Shown here piece after piece: positions 11,957-22,538 of a DNA stretch of 64,000 bases. The stretch spans positions 30,109,195 through 30,173,194 of the forward strand of contig OY978530.1 of NCBI GenBank assembly GCA_963854835.1, in the 5' to 3' direction. Origin of the DNA: Megamerina dolium. Its lineage: Eukaryota > Arthropoda > Insecta > Diptera > Megamerinidae. Numbering within the stretch: position 1 is the stretch's first letter; every line of letters starts with the position of its first letter. Below the pieces are notes generated by a model. It saw only the letters and a program-made list of their open reading frames with translations, did no database searches and was not told the DNA's origin. Made by a program: the position numbers and the translations under genes.

Positions 11957-12734
11957 TGTTGCGAGCCAAAATATGAAATATGCACATATGCATATTTTGC
12001 CTCGCGACATATTTCCCGAAATTGGGAACTACATATTTGTCAATACACATACCAACATTGCTCGAAGTTGTGATATACACAATCCATACTAATATTACTT
12101 ATAATTGTGGAATGTCAGAACATTGCGCCAACTGAGTTGCAGCTGGGTGTGAAAATGCTGACAAAGCACTTTCCCACACAATTCGTAGTTATACATTTAC
12201 GTAAGCATACCTGTGTTAGCATACATGACAACTAAAATCACGCGCTCTACTCATATGTGAGAATATCAAAAAGTTGCTTTCTCATGTAGAATATAAACAC
12301 ATGGAGAGTGCATCGATCGTGTACATAAACACATATAGTACATACATACACACAAGTGGTGTGAATATATTATGGTATGTTATATGTTGGTATGTGGGTA
12401 GATTGATATGTGGCTAGTGTTAGAAAAATTGATATAAGCTGCCAGCTTACTGAAGGCAGTGGTTGTTTAGTTGTGAGTCTTACATCGAAGTGTTAGCATT
12501 AAGAAAAAGTGTAATTACTGCGATCCTTACGAGGCCCTCCAGTATTAGTGTAAAAGTGAAAAATATAAAATACCAGCAATAAAGTAGAAACCGCAAGTAT
12601 CCCTAATAAAATATAATTGTTTTATTTCAGTCAACGAGTGTGTTAGACTCGAGGGATATTTAAGAGCTTAGGTCTAGGTGTTAATCTTGTGAGCTAGGTA
12701 CTTAGTAAGTGTTGTGGAAAAATAGTACACAACA
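11957..12734 (+). mobile_element. Solo LTR of the 9.3-kb gypsy family
   Basis: It starts TGTTGCGAGCC and ends GTACACAACA, a 5-bp inverted terminal motif TGTTG/CAACA. It matches the LTRs at 19818, 28380 and 34203. Direct repeat CGAC flanks it (11953-11956 and 12735-12738), consistent with a 4-bp target duplication. A poly(A) signal-like AATAAA lies in the last third. No internal element sequence is present, so it looks like a product of LTR-LTR recombination, or of duplication of a locus that had undergone it. Confidence 0.93.
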
Positions 12735-13965
12735 CGACCATATTCTCTTATGAGCTGGTGCATGCAGGCGAGCAGCTCATCGCCTACGTTCTTAAACAAC
12801 TCGGCAGGCAGGCCATCAGCATCTGCAGCTTTGTTGTTCTTCAGCCTTAAAATGGCCGTTCCAACCTCGTCATAGTCGGGTGGTGGAACATCAACACCAT
12901 CATCTGTAATTGGGGTTATCGGGCATTATTCTCCACTGGAGGAATTGTTTTTGGCATAGCCATTGAGTAACGTGTAGAAGTGTTCCCGCCATAGGCTCAG
13001 TACACTCTGGACATCTGTAACCAGATTCCCATTTCCATCACGACAAGAAGAGGCTCCGGGGTTTAAACCGTCACTCAGGTGCTTGATCTTTTCGAAGAAT
13101 TTTCGAGTCTCATTCTTGTCGGTACACATCTCTATCTCCTCACACTCGCATCTTTCTTGTTCTCTTTTCTTGCGCCTGAAAAGACGTCTCTCTGCACTCC
13201 TTTTCTCTCTGTACCGCTCCTTAACAGCTCGCGTTGCAACCTGCACGCAGGGTTTTTCTGTAGGCAGCGTCTTTCTCTGCCGTAGCGTCGCAACACTCCT
13301 GATCATACCACTCATTCCTCAGAGTAACCGATTACCTCCTCGGCAGCAGTAGTCATGGAGTGGGATATATGTGTCCACCGTGCACATGTATCATCAATTG
13401 GTGGAGTGTTCTGCATAAGCAGATCAGATAGTCTAGTGGAAAATGCATCTGCTGTCTCTGGTTATCACAGTTTACTGACGTCGAGCTTTCTCTGTGTGGT
13501 ACTTCACATAAACGTGTGCGCACCTTATCTACAACAAGGTAGTGATCTAAGTTGATGTTGGCACCACGGATCGATTTCACGTCCATCACACTGGAAGCAT
13601 GCCTTCCGTCAATCACCACATTATCAATTTGGTTTCTTGTACGTTGATATGGAGACAGCCATGTCGCTTTGTGGATGTCGAGATGTTGGAATCTGGTACC
13701 ACCAATTACCATATTTCGTGCTGCGGCGAAGTCGATCAGCCTCATTTCGTTATCGGAGGTGTTCTGGTGGAGGCTGAATTTTCCGACAGTTGGACCAAAT
13801 GTACCTTCCTTGCCCACCCTGGCATTAAAGTCGCCAAGTACGATTTTGATATCGTGACGGGACAGCGGTCATAAGCTTCTTCGAGGCGCTGAAAGAAGCT
13901 CTCCTTGGTCACATTGTCCTTCTCATCCGTCGGAGCGTGGGCACATATAAGGCTGATGTTGAAGA
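12735..13965 (-). pseudogene. RTE endonuclease and linker
   Basis: Minus strand from 13965: ISLICAHAPTDEKDN, the GDFNARVG region (frameshifted near 13830), GTFGPTVGKFSLH, then TWLSPYQRTRNQIDNVVIDGRH and LDHYLVVDKVR. These are the GDFN, QIDHV and DHYL motifs of AP-endonuclease domains in RTE elements. A polar, basic linker (13315-12926) follows towards the RT. Several frameshifts disrupt it. The segment ends at the solo LTR. Confidence 0.85.
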
Positions 13966-15056
13966 ATTTTTATTAGGTATTAGGTTTATCATTTAAAATA
14001 ATTTATTCTTATTCTTATTTATTTATTAATATATTATATTCCTGATTTCATAAAATTTTTCAAATATTGGTCACAAAATGGCAAAATATTAATTTTTTTT
14101 AGAATTTAAAAAATAAAAATTAAATAAACCAAAAAACATGTCCACAATTCTTTTATATGATTTGAATCAATATGCGTTTTATCAGAAACTGTAATTGAAT
14201 CCACCTGCCTAAATCGCTGAAATATTTTTTTTTGCCAACTGACTAAAAGTGCATTTTTGTAAACAGACAAAATGTTGCTAATTTCAGCTCCGTAAAAAAT
14301 TTTGTATATAAAAATTGATCCGCTCAAAAACTGCATCTGTCATAGAAAATTACATGTTTTATCAAATCCTGAAGTTAGTTTGCGACCTTGCAAGCAAATT
14401 CTTTTTAAATATATACTTTTATACTGAAGTGTAAGTCTAAATTAGAGAAAAGTTTGAGGGCTAAAAACCCCCATTCATTACCTTGATTTCGATTTCGAAA
14501 TATTTTACAAGTTTTTTCTACCGGAGAGGAAATAGTTTGAATAAAGTTCGAAATGTATACAATAAAAACAGCAGAAATTTTTAATCAGTAGTATGTCTGG
14601 TACATCTGTGCAGAAAGTGTTGATGCATGGAAGCGAAATAATGGAATTGTTGAATGTGGAACAGCGTCACACCTTGTTTGGCCTTTATAAATTATGACAA
14701 AGGAACAGAATGACATTTGAAGCATTAAACCAATTTTCACGGCAGTAATCAGCTGCAAAAAGTAGAAGAGAAATTAACAAATTAAAAATAGTGTATTTGT
14801 AATAAGCATTGTGAAAGTAGTTATTAACACATGTTTTTATTTTGGTTTTGATTTGAAATGTAATTATATTTATGTATATATAAATAAAACAGACACCCTG
14901 AAGATAACAAGAAAAATGTCGAAATGCGTAGGAGGAAATTGAAATTAAAATTTGAACTTTAATTTCTCAGCATCAAAAACGACCTATTAAGAAATAAGAA
15001 TTTTTAAGAAATAAATATTATAATTAAGAAAGAAATATTTAAGGAATAAATAACGT
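13966..15056. other. Unassigned AT-rich DNA
   Basis: Low-complexity TTATT-rich start, then about 900 bases without recognisable coding or repeat structure. The short stretch 14938-14975 (gaaattgaaattaaaatttgaactttaa-like) recurs near 39395-39425, so at least part is repetitive. Confidence 0.45.
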
Positions 15057-15066
15057 GTAAACATGT

Positions 15067-15097
15067 CAAGAATGATAGAAATACAGATTGCGCCCTG
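15067..15097 (+). repeat. Left terminal inverted repeat of P-like element
   Basis: 31 bases beginning CAAGAATGATAGAAATAC. It pairs with the complement of 16886-16916, which begins CAGGAATGATAGAAATAC; the two differ at positions 3 and 27 only. Confidence 0.92.
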
Positions 15098-15269
15098 AGT
15101 GAACAGTTATCTTTTTTGGTATAAGTTTGACAGCCGACTGTTCGTATGCACACGTCATAAACGAAGAAAACATTAACCGAAAGGGTAAATAAATTTTTGT
15201 AATTCTTGTATTTATATTTTACACGGTTACTTAAAACAATTTTGATTGAATAAAAGGTGATTTTTATAA

Positions 15270-16341
15270 ATGAAGTGTGCACTGTCAAGTTGCAATAACG
15301 ATAGTTGCGACAAAACGTTATTAAAGAATTATTTTACCTTTCCGTGTGATGTGGATTTGACAAAAAAGTGGATAAGTTTCTGCCGGCGATTAAGTCCTTT
15401 CAACCACAAAAATAGTGTGATTTGCAAGGACCATTTCATAGATGATTATTTTATAAACCTTAAGCAATATGAAATGGGTAAAATTTCTTTATTTTATTTG
15501 CACATTCGCATTTCTGAAATGTTCCTAATTTTCCAGGCTTTGCGTCGAAACTTAAATTGAAGTGCGGGGTTGTGCCAACTATTTGCCGAGTATCTGGTGG
15601 GACAACTTTTCGGGAACAGCGGGTCCAACGAAGAGAAAATAAGCACATCGTTGCTATGTTGTTGCATCAACAAAGTTCGGAAATTGCAGTTAATGGTAAC
15701 AAAAAATTGGTTGGTTATTGTATGGAAATATTCAAATGCTTAAATTAACTTAACAGATCTCGGATTAGATTGTGTTGAAGTTGGCGACAATGTCAGCATG
15801 ATTACTGCAGGAGCCAGCACGGTGATCGAGGAAGATAAAGAAAATTTGCACTTTCGCTCTTCAAATGTCCTTGGAGAAGCCTCAAACTCTCCTGTAATAA
15901 TGCATAACACTAGCAACGTGTTCGAGGAGGTGGAAGAATTGCGAAAGGAAGTGTAAGTAAATCGCATAATTGAACTAATAAATATATAAATATATATTGT
16001 ATATGTTAAAAGCGTTAAGGGAAGAAAATTTGCTCCTACATAGACTTCAGAAAAAGCATTTCGCAAAGAGTATCGCCTTAAAGCTCTCATTTAAACGCAC
16101 GGAAAGGAAGTATGTATATAACATACAAGTTTTAAAAAGCTGTTTAGCAAATACTCCGCAAGAATTTAGAAACATAGAAGAAAAGCTCAAGGGTATATTC
16201 ACTAGCGGGCCGATAAACAAATTGAAAAATACGGTCAAAAAGCAATATTGGCATGAGAATGATATTGCCCAATCAATCACTCATCGTGCGGCAAGTGCTA
16301 AGGCCTACAAACTACAATTAATGGAAACGGGTTGTTCATAA
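15270..16341 (+). CDS. THAP-domain P-transposase-like protein, truncated (4 exons)
   Basis: Exons proposed by GT-AG and frame: 15270-15477, 15537-15695, 15757-15952, 16020-16341; introns of 59, 61 and 67 bases. The joined frame is open for 294 residues. Residues 1-85 form a THAP zinc domain: C3, C8, C52 and H55 give C2CH, and VVPTI near 82 fits the AVPTIF box. A Glu/Lys-rich helix with heptad-like Leu spacing (EEVEELRKEV onward, about 180-225) predicts a coiled coil. Then KKQYWHENDIAQSITHRAAS matches the region just before the catalytic domain of P/THAP9 transposases, and the frame stops soon after. The product would keep DNA binding and dimerisation but lack catalysis, as in the KP repressor of P elements. 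Exon ends are inferred, not shown by transcripts. Confidence 0.78.
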
Positions 16342-16514
16342 CAAATAATTTTGTACAAAAACATATTGAGCAATCTTCCAGTATTAATTGCAATATTAGA
16401 GTAAAGAAATTGTTCTTCCGGGCGAGGATGTTCTTCAAGATTAGAAAACTAAACAAAGAAATCGAAGAAACCGCTCACAAGAAAAAAAGAAAATTCACTA
16501 AAATAGTAACTTAG
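16332..16514 (+). pseudogene. Possible C-terminal remnant of P-like transposase
   Basis: A short open frame in a different phase from exon 4, basic and helical (RARMFFKIRKLNKEIEE, then KKKRK). Its position just before the poly(A) signal fits a transposase C-terminus left after an internal deletion that removed the catalytic part. Homology is not proven. Confidence 0.35.
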
Positions 16515-16608
16515 TTTTTATTAATTCTTTTGTAATTCCAAATTAATTCTTTTTTAAATTATTGATATAATTATTTAATTTATTTTATGTATACATACAT
16601 ATGTGCAC

Positions 16609-16614
16609 AATAAA
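16609..16614 (+). other. Poly(A) signal of the P-like gene
   Basis: AATAAA, 95 bases after the last open frame and inside the right TIR; well placed to end the THAP transcript. Confidence 0.55.
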
Positions 16615-16885
16615 ACTTGTAATGCAGACACGAAACCATTTCGCTTTTATTTATATATTTAGATACATGGCTTTTTCACTTAGGCAATTTCTGGTCACTT
16701 AAGGCTACATACATATTTTCACGATATATTTATTTACTTGTTTATTCTAATATTTTTCATAATAAAGTAATAAATATTGTTATTTTACAATTTTGTATAA
16801 ACGTTCGCAGTTTTATTTACTTTTTGTATGGGATTTTGACACTTCCTATTTGCCTACTGTTCGTACTGTTTCGTTTATGACGTTG

Positions 16886-16916
16886 CAGGTCGCAATCTGT
16901 ATTTCTATCATTCCTG
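16886..16916 (-). repeat. Right terminal inverted repeat of P-like element
   Basis: 31 bases, the inverted partner of 15067-15097. The 14-bp subterminal repeat lies 3 bases further in (16870-16883). Confidence 0.92.
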
Positions 16917-17059
16917 TAAACATGTATATAAGATTGATGGGTGTGGAAGCTGTTTAAACACTCACGCTTTTTCAGCAAACTCTATTCTGTATCCTCAAAA
17001 TATATATGCAAAATTTCAAAACGATATTTGATTTATTTGAATTCCGACCAGAAAATATG

Positions 17060-17429
17060 GTCATTGGGACCATATAGCAAATGTACCAAAATCAGATCCG
17101 ATTTATCAACTTACCACGTTTTTAGACACGGATGGTCTGACGAAAGTAAATATCCGAATTAATGGGGCATATTTTCTTCCCTTATCCGCCCGTCGCCGAT
17201 CATATGGGCACCAAAACTTACATCATCAATATGATTGTCTTACGATAAAAAAGTATGTCAAACGTTTTGGGAGCCAGATATTCGCTTGGTATTGATGGCC
17301 GTTAAAAAAGCTTGCTCCGTCTGTATTGCCATTGCAGCCAAACTTAGTAATCCCATGATGGCTCAGCTCCCCGCCAATAAGCTAAAGCTAATTTTTAAAA
17401 ATGTAGAGAAACAGAAACAAAGAGAATAA
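17060..17429 (+). pseudogene. Pao/BEL integrase N-terminal fragment
   Basis: Joined frames give an H2C2-type integrase zinc region and its C-terminal neighbour: blocks near HFLDTDGLTKV, LPLIRPSPIIWAPK, then FWEPDIRLVLMAVKKACSVC and NPMMAQLPANKL. The C-x2-C end and the MAxLP box are usual in Pao-type integrases. The last part (17235-17429) is an open 64-codon frame. No RT or LTR can be linked to it. Confidence 0.65.
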
Positions 17430-17480
17430 ATGTTGACACGGAGCATTATTACTCCTGCATTATTAATTTATATAAATATA

Positions 17481-17900
<420 letters not shown>

Positions 17901-17954
17901 AGGTGTAGTCAAAAGAAATCTATTATTTTTGCAATATATACATTTAGTAATCGC

Positions 17955-18135
17955 CATGAAAAAGCTTCTTAAGAACTCTGTGACAAAGCTCAGAAAAAGT
18001 GATGTCACAAGTGTTCTGCCGTTCGGAACCGGCTAAAATAAGTAGTCCCTTCTAATATTGTCCAAAATTTAACACGCACAACAGTAATGGAAGAGAAGCT
18101 CGGCCAATGAGCCCTTTGGGGCTTTAAGTGCCACT
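17955..18135 (+). mobile_element. SINE fragment lacking the tRNA head
   Basis: Plus-strand copy of the SINE body (the complement of 7985-8170 region): AAGCTTCTTAAGAACTCTG through CTCGGCCAATGAG to TTTAAGTGCCAC. Both the tRNA-like head and the A tail are missing. Confidence 0.88.
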
Positions 18136-18161
18136 CAGTATTGTTTGAGCACGCGTCAAAG

Positions 18162-18355
18162 ATGGACACCAGTAAAGAGAAAATGCGCCATATTTTACAG
18201 TTTTTCTTCAATAAAGGCGAAGATGCAAGCCAGACGGCTAAAAATGTGAATAGTGTTTATGGCCCTGATAATGTAACAACCAATCACGTGCAATTTTGGT
18301 TTCGTTGATTCCGTTCCGGTAATTTTGATATCAAAGATGCACCACGCTCTGGAAG
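18162..18355 (+). pseudogene. Mariner transposase N-terminus (irritans-like)
   Basis: An ATG at 18162 begins MDTSKEKMRHILQFFFNKGE, the helix-turn-helix start of irritans-type mariner transposases. It runs on through NVNSVYGPDNV and NFDIKDAPRSGR, but an in-frame TGA lies at 18306-18308. It ends abruptly at 18355, where RTE sequence in inverted orientation begins. The rest of the transposase is absent. Confidence 0.85.
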
Positions 18356-18432
18356 ACGACGCAGAAGAGGAAGACCTAACCTTCGGTGGAAATTAAAGTT
18401 AAGAAATATGATGACAGGGACGTGGTCGATTT

Positions 18433-18530
<98 letters not shown>

Positions 18531-18608
18531 TATATATATTATATTATTATTACATATTTCTTAACTTTAATTTCCGCCGAAGGTTAGGTCTTCCTCTTCT
18601 GAGTCGTC
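18355..18608. repeat. 56-bp inverted repeat around a (TA)n loop
   Basis: Arms 18355-18410 and 18553-18608 are inverted copies with two mismatches. The right arm is the natural start of RTE copy 2 (its RGRPNLR region). The left arm is an inverted extra piece of the same sequence. The 142-base loop is mainly (TA)n (18437-18540), with the flank GACGTGGTCGATTTTGA also found beside TA tracts at 37.3, 37.4 and 44.8 kb. Confidence 0.93.
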
Positions 18609-19817
18609 CTCCAGCGGGTTCCGAATATAACACCTTCTTAGCTAAAGCGTGTTCTTCCATTTGCTCGACATGACCTAGCCAGCGCAGCCGCTGGATGCAC
18701 TTTACTATGTCAAGATCGGCATACAGCTCATACAGTTCATGGTTGTACCTTATTCGGTACTCGCCACCAACGCAAATAGGTCCAAAGATCTTGCGTAGGA
18801 CTTTTCTCTCGAAAACTCCAAGCATTCGCTCATCCGTGGTGGAAATTGTCCAGGCTTCGGCGCCATATGTTAGGACAGGCATGATGAGAGACTTGTAGAG
18901 TGTAGTTTTCGTTCTTCGAGAGAGGGCTCGACTACTCAATTGCTTACTCAGCCCAAAGTAGCACCTGTTTGCAAGAGTGATCCTTCGCAATATCTCCAGG
19001 CTGACGTCATTACTGCTGTTAATGCTGGCTCCAAGATAGACAAAGTCCCTTACTACTTCAATAGCGTAGTTGTCAACAGTGACGTGCTGTCCAAGACGCC
19101 AAAACTCTTTGTATGTTGACACTGGATACTTTGTCTTGCCCTCGTTCACCGTAAGACCCATCCGACACGACTCTCTTTCCAACTCGGAGAATGCTGTATT
19201 GACTGCTCTCGTGTTCAAGCCGATTATGCCAATATCGTCGGCATACGCTAACAGCATTATACTTTTGTTGAAGATAGTGCCAATACATCGTAGATCAGCA
19301 GCTCGTATTATTTTATCTATAATAAGATTGAAGAAAATCGCACGATAACGAATCACCTTGTCTGAAACCCCGTTCGGTACTAAACGGTGTGGAGAGGTCC
19401 TTCCAAATTTTCACTGCACAACAGGAGTTATGCAGTGTAATTCTACAAAGTCGAATGAGCTTTGCAGGAATTCCGAACTCAGGCATTGTTACGTAGAGGT
19501 AATCCCTTACTGGACTGTCAAAACCAATATATAGGGGGTGTGTGTCGATCTGTTTTTCTTGGGTCTTCTCCAGGATTTGGCGCAGTGTGAAAATTTGGTC
19601 GACGGTAGATTTACCAGGTCTGAAGCCACACTGATAATGTCCAATTAGATTGTTGTGCGTGGGCTTCAATCTTTCACACAATACGCTCGATATGACCTTG
19701 TAAGAGATGCTCAGGATACTTATTCTACAGTAGTTGGCTCAAATTGTGGGGTCTCCTTTTTTATGTACGGGACAGAGAACACTGAGCCTCCAATCATCAG
19801 GCATGCTTTCATCCGAC
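18553..19817 (-). pseudogene. RTE copy 2, RT and C-terminal part
   Basis: Same protein as at 10621-11956. YADDIGIIG is the palm box in the 19356-18550 frame. Upstream come fingers/palm residues in the 19681-19313 frame (KSTVDQIFTLRQILEKTQ, FRQGDSLS). A frameshift near 19340 separates the two. The 3' end of the LINE is lost at the inverted-repeat junction 18553. The 5' side is cut at 19817 by the gypsy insertion and resumes at 29135. Confidence 0.87.
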
Positions 19818-20654
19818 TGTTGCGAGCTAAAATATGAAATATGCACATATGCATATTTTGCCTCGCGACATATTTCCCGAAATTGGGAACTACATATTTG
19901 TCAATACACATACCAACATTGCTCGAAGTTGTGATATACACAATCCATACTAATATTACTTATAATTGTGGAATGTCAGAACATTGCGCCAACTGAGTTG
20001 CAGCTGGGTGTGAAAATGCTGACAAAGCACTTTCCCACACAATTCGTAGTTATGCATTTACGTAAGCATACCTGTGTAAGCATACATGACAACTAAAATC
20101 AGGCGCTCTACTCATATGTGAGAATATCAAAAAGTTGCTTTCTCATGTAGAATATAAACACATGGAGAGTGCATCGATCGTGTACATAAACACAAATAGT
20201 ACATACATACACACAAGTGGTGTGTATATATTATGGTATGTTATATGTTGGTATGTGGGTAGATTGATATGTGGCTAGTGTTAGAAAAATGGATATAAGC
20301 TGCCAGCTTACTGAAGGCAGTGGTTGTTCAGTTGTGAGTCTTACATCGAAGTGTTAGCATTAAGAAAAAGTGTAAATACTGCGATCCTTACGAGGCCCTC
20401 CAGTATTAGTGTAAAAGTTTAAGAAAACGTGTAAATACTGCGATCCTTACTAGGCCCTCCAGTATTAGTGTAAAAGTGAAAAATATAAAATACCAGCAAT
20501 AAAGTAGAAACCGCAAGTATCCTTAATAAAATATAATTGTTATATTTCAGTCAACGAGTGTGTTAGACTCGAGAGATATTTAAGTGCTTAGGTCTAGGTG
20601 TTAATCTTGTGAGCTAGGTACTTAGTAAGTGTTGTGGAAAAATAGTACACAACA
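19818..20654 (+). repeat. 5' LTR
   Basis: 837 bp, TGTTGCGAGCT to GTACACAACA. It holds a 59-bp tandem duplication (20362-20420 and 20421-20479) that the other LTR copies in the window lack. AATAAA occurs near 20500. Confidence 0.93.
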
Positions 20655-20657
20655 TTT

Positions 20658-20675
20658 TGGCGCAGCCGGTAGGAT
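20658..20675 (+). other. tRNA primer-binding site
   Basis: TGGCGCAGCCGGTAGGAT lies three bases after the LTR. It is the tRNA-3'-end complement used by 17.6/297-type elements (reported as tRNA-Ser). Confidence 0.8.
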
Positions 20676-20771
20676 ACTGCGAAATATCTTGTATATACAA
20701 GGTGTTTTACGTTGAACGTTTAACGCAGTACAGGACTTGATTCTAGTGTGTGTTTGCCTTTTTGTGGTCTA

Positions 20772-22366
20772 ATGGACAAGAAATCCTACGAATCATTAGC
20801 AACAGAGCTAGACGTGGCAATAACCGAGTCAATCGACTTCGTGTGGACCTTGATTAAGCAACACAGCACATACGAGCAATTCCAGCTCATAAAATCAAAG
20901 GTGCATCACAGAAAGGTACTAACTCCAATACAGGAATTAGACGCCACGTTAACCGAGCTAAAAGGACTATTAAAAAGCCATGCTGAAGCAGCCTTAAAAG
21001 AAAAGGACGATTTAGAGGCAGCAGAGGTACAAATTAGGGCTCTGCGAACTCAGATCGCAAAACAGGGATCCGACGCGGAACAGCTAGAAGTAGAGAATAC
21101 TAAGACTCTTAATAGAAATAGAAGGAATTAGAAGATTTACTAAAAGAAAAGGGCATTTCAGAAGAATTTATAGAGAAAAGGCTCAGAACCTCGGTTGACT
21201 CTAAACAGCTAAGTGCATTCCAGGCGAAAGAGAGGAATCTCGAAGGAGAACGGTGCATAGCACAGGAGACACCTCTTTGTACACCTGTGCGGAAAACACA
21301 ACTAGAAGTACAACCTAAAGTAAGGCTGAAAATGCATATTGACGAAATTGCACAGACCGTCAGTAGACTAGTCCCAGTACTCACTGGAGCGGAGTCTAAA
21401 GATTTGAGGACCGAAGTACACCAGTTTATTTCTGGGTGCGAATTAGCAAGAAAAGCCATAAAACCCGACGAGTTGGAAGATTTCGTAGCTTGTATAAAAC
21501 AGCGACTATATGGTGATGCTTACAACTTGGTGCTAAATAAGAAATTCGCTAATATAGAAGAATTGTATACACTTCTGCGAAACAGATATTTGAAGACCGT
21601 TCGCCTGGAACCGCTCACGCACCAAATACAAGTCGCACTCCAACTACCTCAGGAAGATATACGTGTTTTTGCAAGAAGATTAGGTGATTTACAATCCACA
21701 ACGATACAATGTATTAAGAATAGATATGGTGGGGTAGGAGACCAAGCGTTGTTAAAAGAGCTAGAGGGGTATGCGAGGACATCTTTTATATCAGGCCTTC
21801 AAGATCCATTGTTAAAAACTCATATGCTAGGTAAGACGGGCACGTTAGAAGAATTAGCAGAGGAGGCCGTAAATACGGGTATTCTGCTCGAAAGAGGACC
21901 ACGATTCAATCAGTTTAATATGGGAACACTATATTCAAACGACGTTCACCAGACTGAGGCCAGTAATACAGTGGCATTTCACCAGAACAGAAATTACAAG
22001 ATGCCACTCGGAGTGAACAAATATCAAAATAATAACGTAAGACCCCAAAATAGCCAAAGGATAGTTCCTACCTGCTCCTTCTGCGACAAAAAAGGGCTTA
22101 CTAGAGACGACTGTTTTAAGAGAAAAAACATGCCCTATTGCATAAAGTGTAAAAAATACGGACATGAGTTCAATTTGTCATGCACACCTTTTAGCAACAA
22201 CAGGTCACAAGGAAAAGGCAATCAAACACCTGCACCTACTAAGGGAGGTCAAGAAAGCAAATGTTTTTTCTGTAAGAAGCCGGGACACAGGATCGCCGAC
22301 TGTTATAAACGCAAAAAATTGGAAAAAATTCAGGGAAACTACGGGGGGCCCAGGTACGGCCAATAA
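20772..22366 (+). pseudogene. Gypsy Gag with three zinc knuckles, one frameshift
   Basis: I chose the ATG at 20772 (MDKKSYESLATELDV); an upstream in-frame ATG at 20748 lies closer to the LTR and looks like leader. A frameshift near 21115 separates the N-terminal helical part from the rest. The capsid-like middle includes LRTEVHQFISGCELA and FARRLGDLQ. The nucleocapsid has knuckles CSFCDKKGLTRDDC (His replaced by Leu), CIKCKKYGHEFNLSC and CFFCKKPGHRIADC, then a basic tail. It would package element RNA. Stop at 22366; protease starts in another frame downstream. Confidence 0.85.
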
Positions 22367-22538
22367 ACCGGGATCCCCAAAATTTTTCTAAAAGTAGGCC
22401 AGTTGAAATGGAAGGTGTCAGTCATGCGTCCTTAGAGATTGTTGACACAACCTCCAAGTTAGATAGCAAGATGACGGAAGTTGGTAGTCAAGCGTTGAAC
22501 CATCTTTTCCATCCAGTAATAACAAACATGGCTACTGT

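Larger units (their letters stand above)
10576..13965 (-). mobile_element. RTE-type LINE copy 1, interrupted by a solo LTR
   Basis: Minus-strand non-LTR element, 5'-truncated near 13965. Endonuclease comes first (13965-12926), then a linker, RT and C-terminal domain down to the stop at 10621. The 3' end is followed by a short tandem tail (TTTG repeats on the plus strand, 10576-10594). Protein layout and the LGHVERMEE tail block match RTE/BovB-like elements. A 778-bp LTR lies at 11957-12734. Confidence 0.85.
15067..16916 (+). mobile_element. Short P-superfamily DNA transposon
   Basis: The element is 1850 bp. It is bounded by 31-bp terminal inverted repeats with two mismatches and by a direct repeat GTAAACATGT (15057-15066 and 16916-16925, one base shared with the right end), of which 8-9 bp would be the target duplication. 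It also has a 14-bp subterminal inverted repeat ACGTCATAAACGAA (15152-15165) / its complement (16870-16883). Inside is a THAP-domain gene with three short introns and a poly(A) signal. The 31-bp TIR length, subterminal repeats, THAP domain and about 8-bp duplication are all P-element traits. The catalytic core is missing, so it cannot move by itself. Confidence 0.85.
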
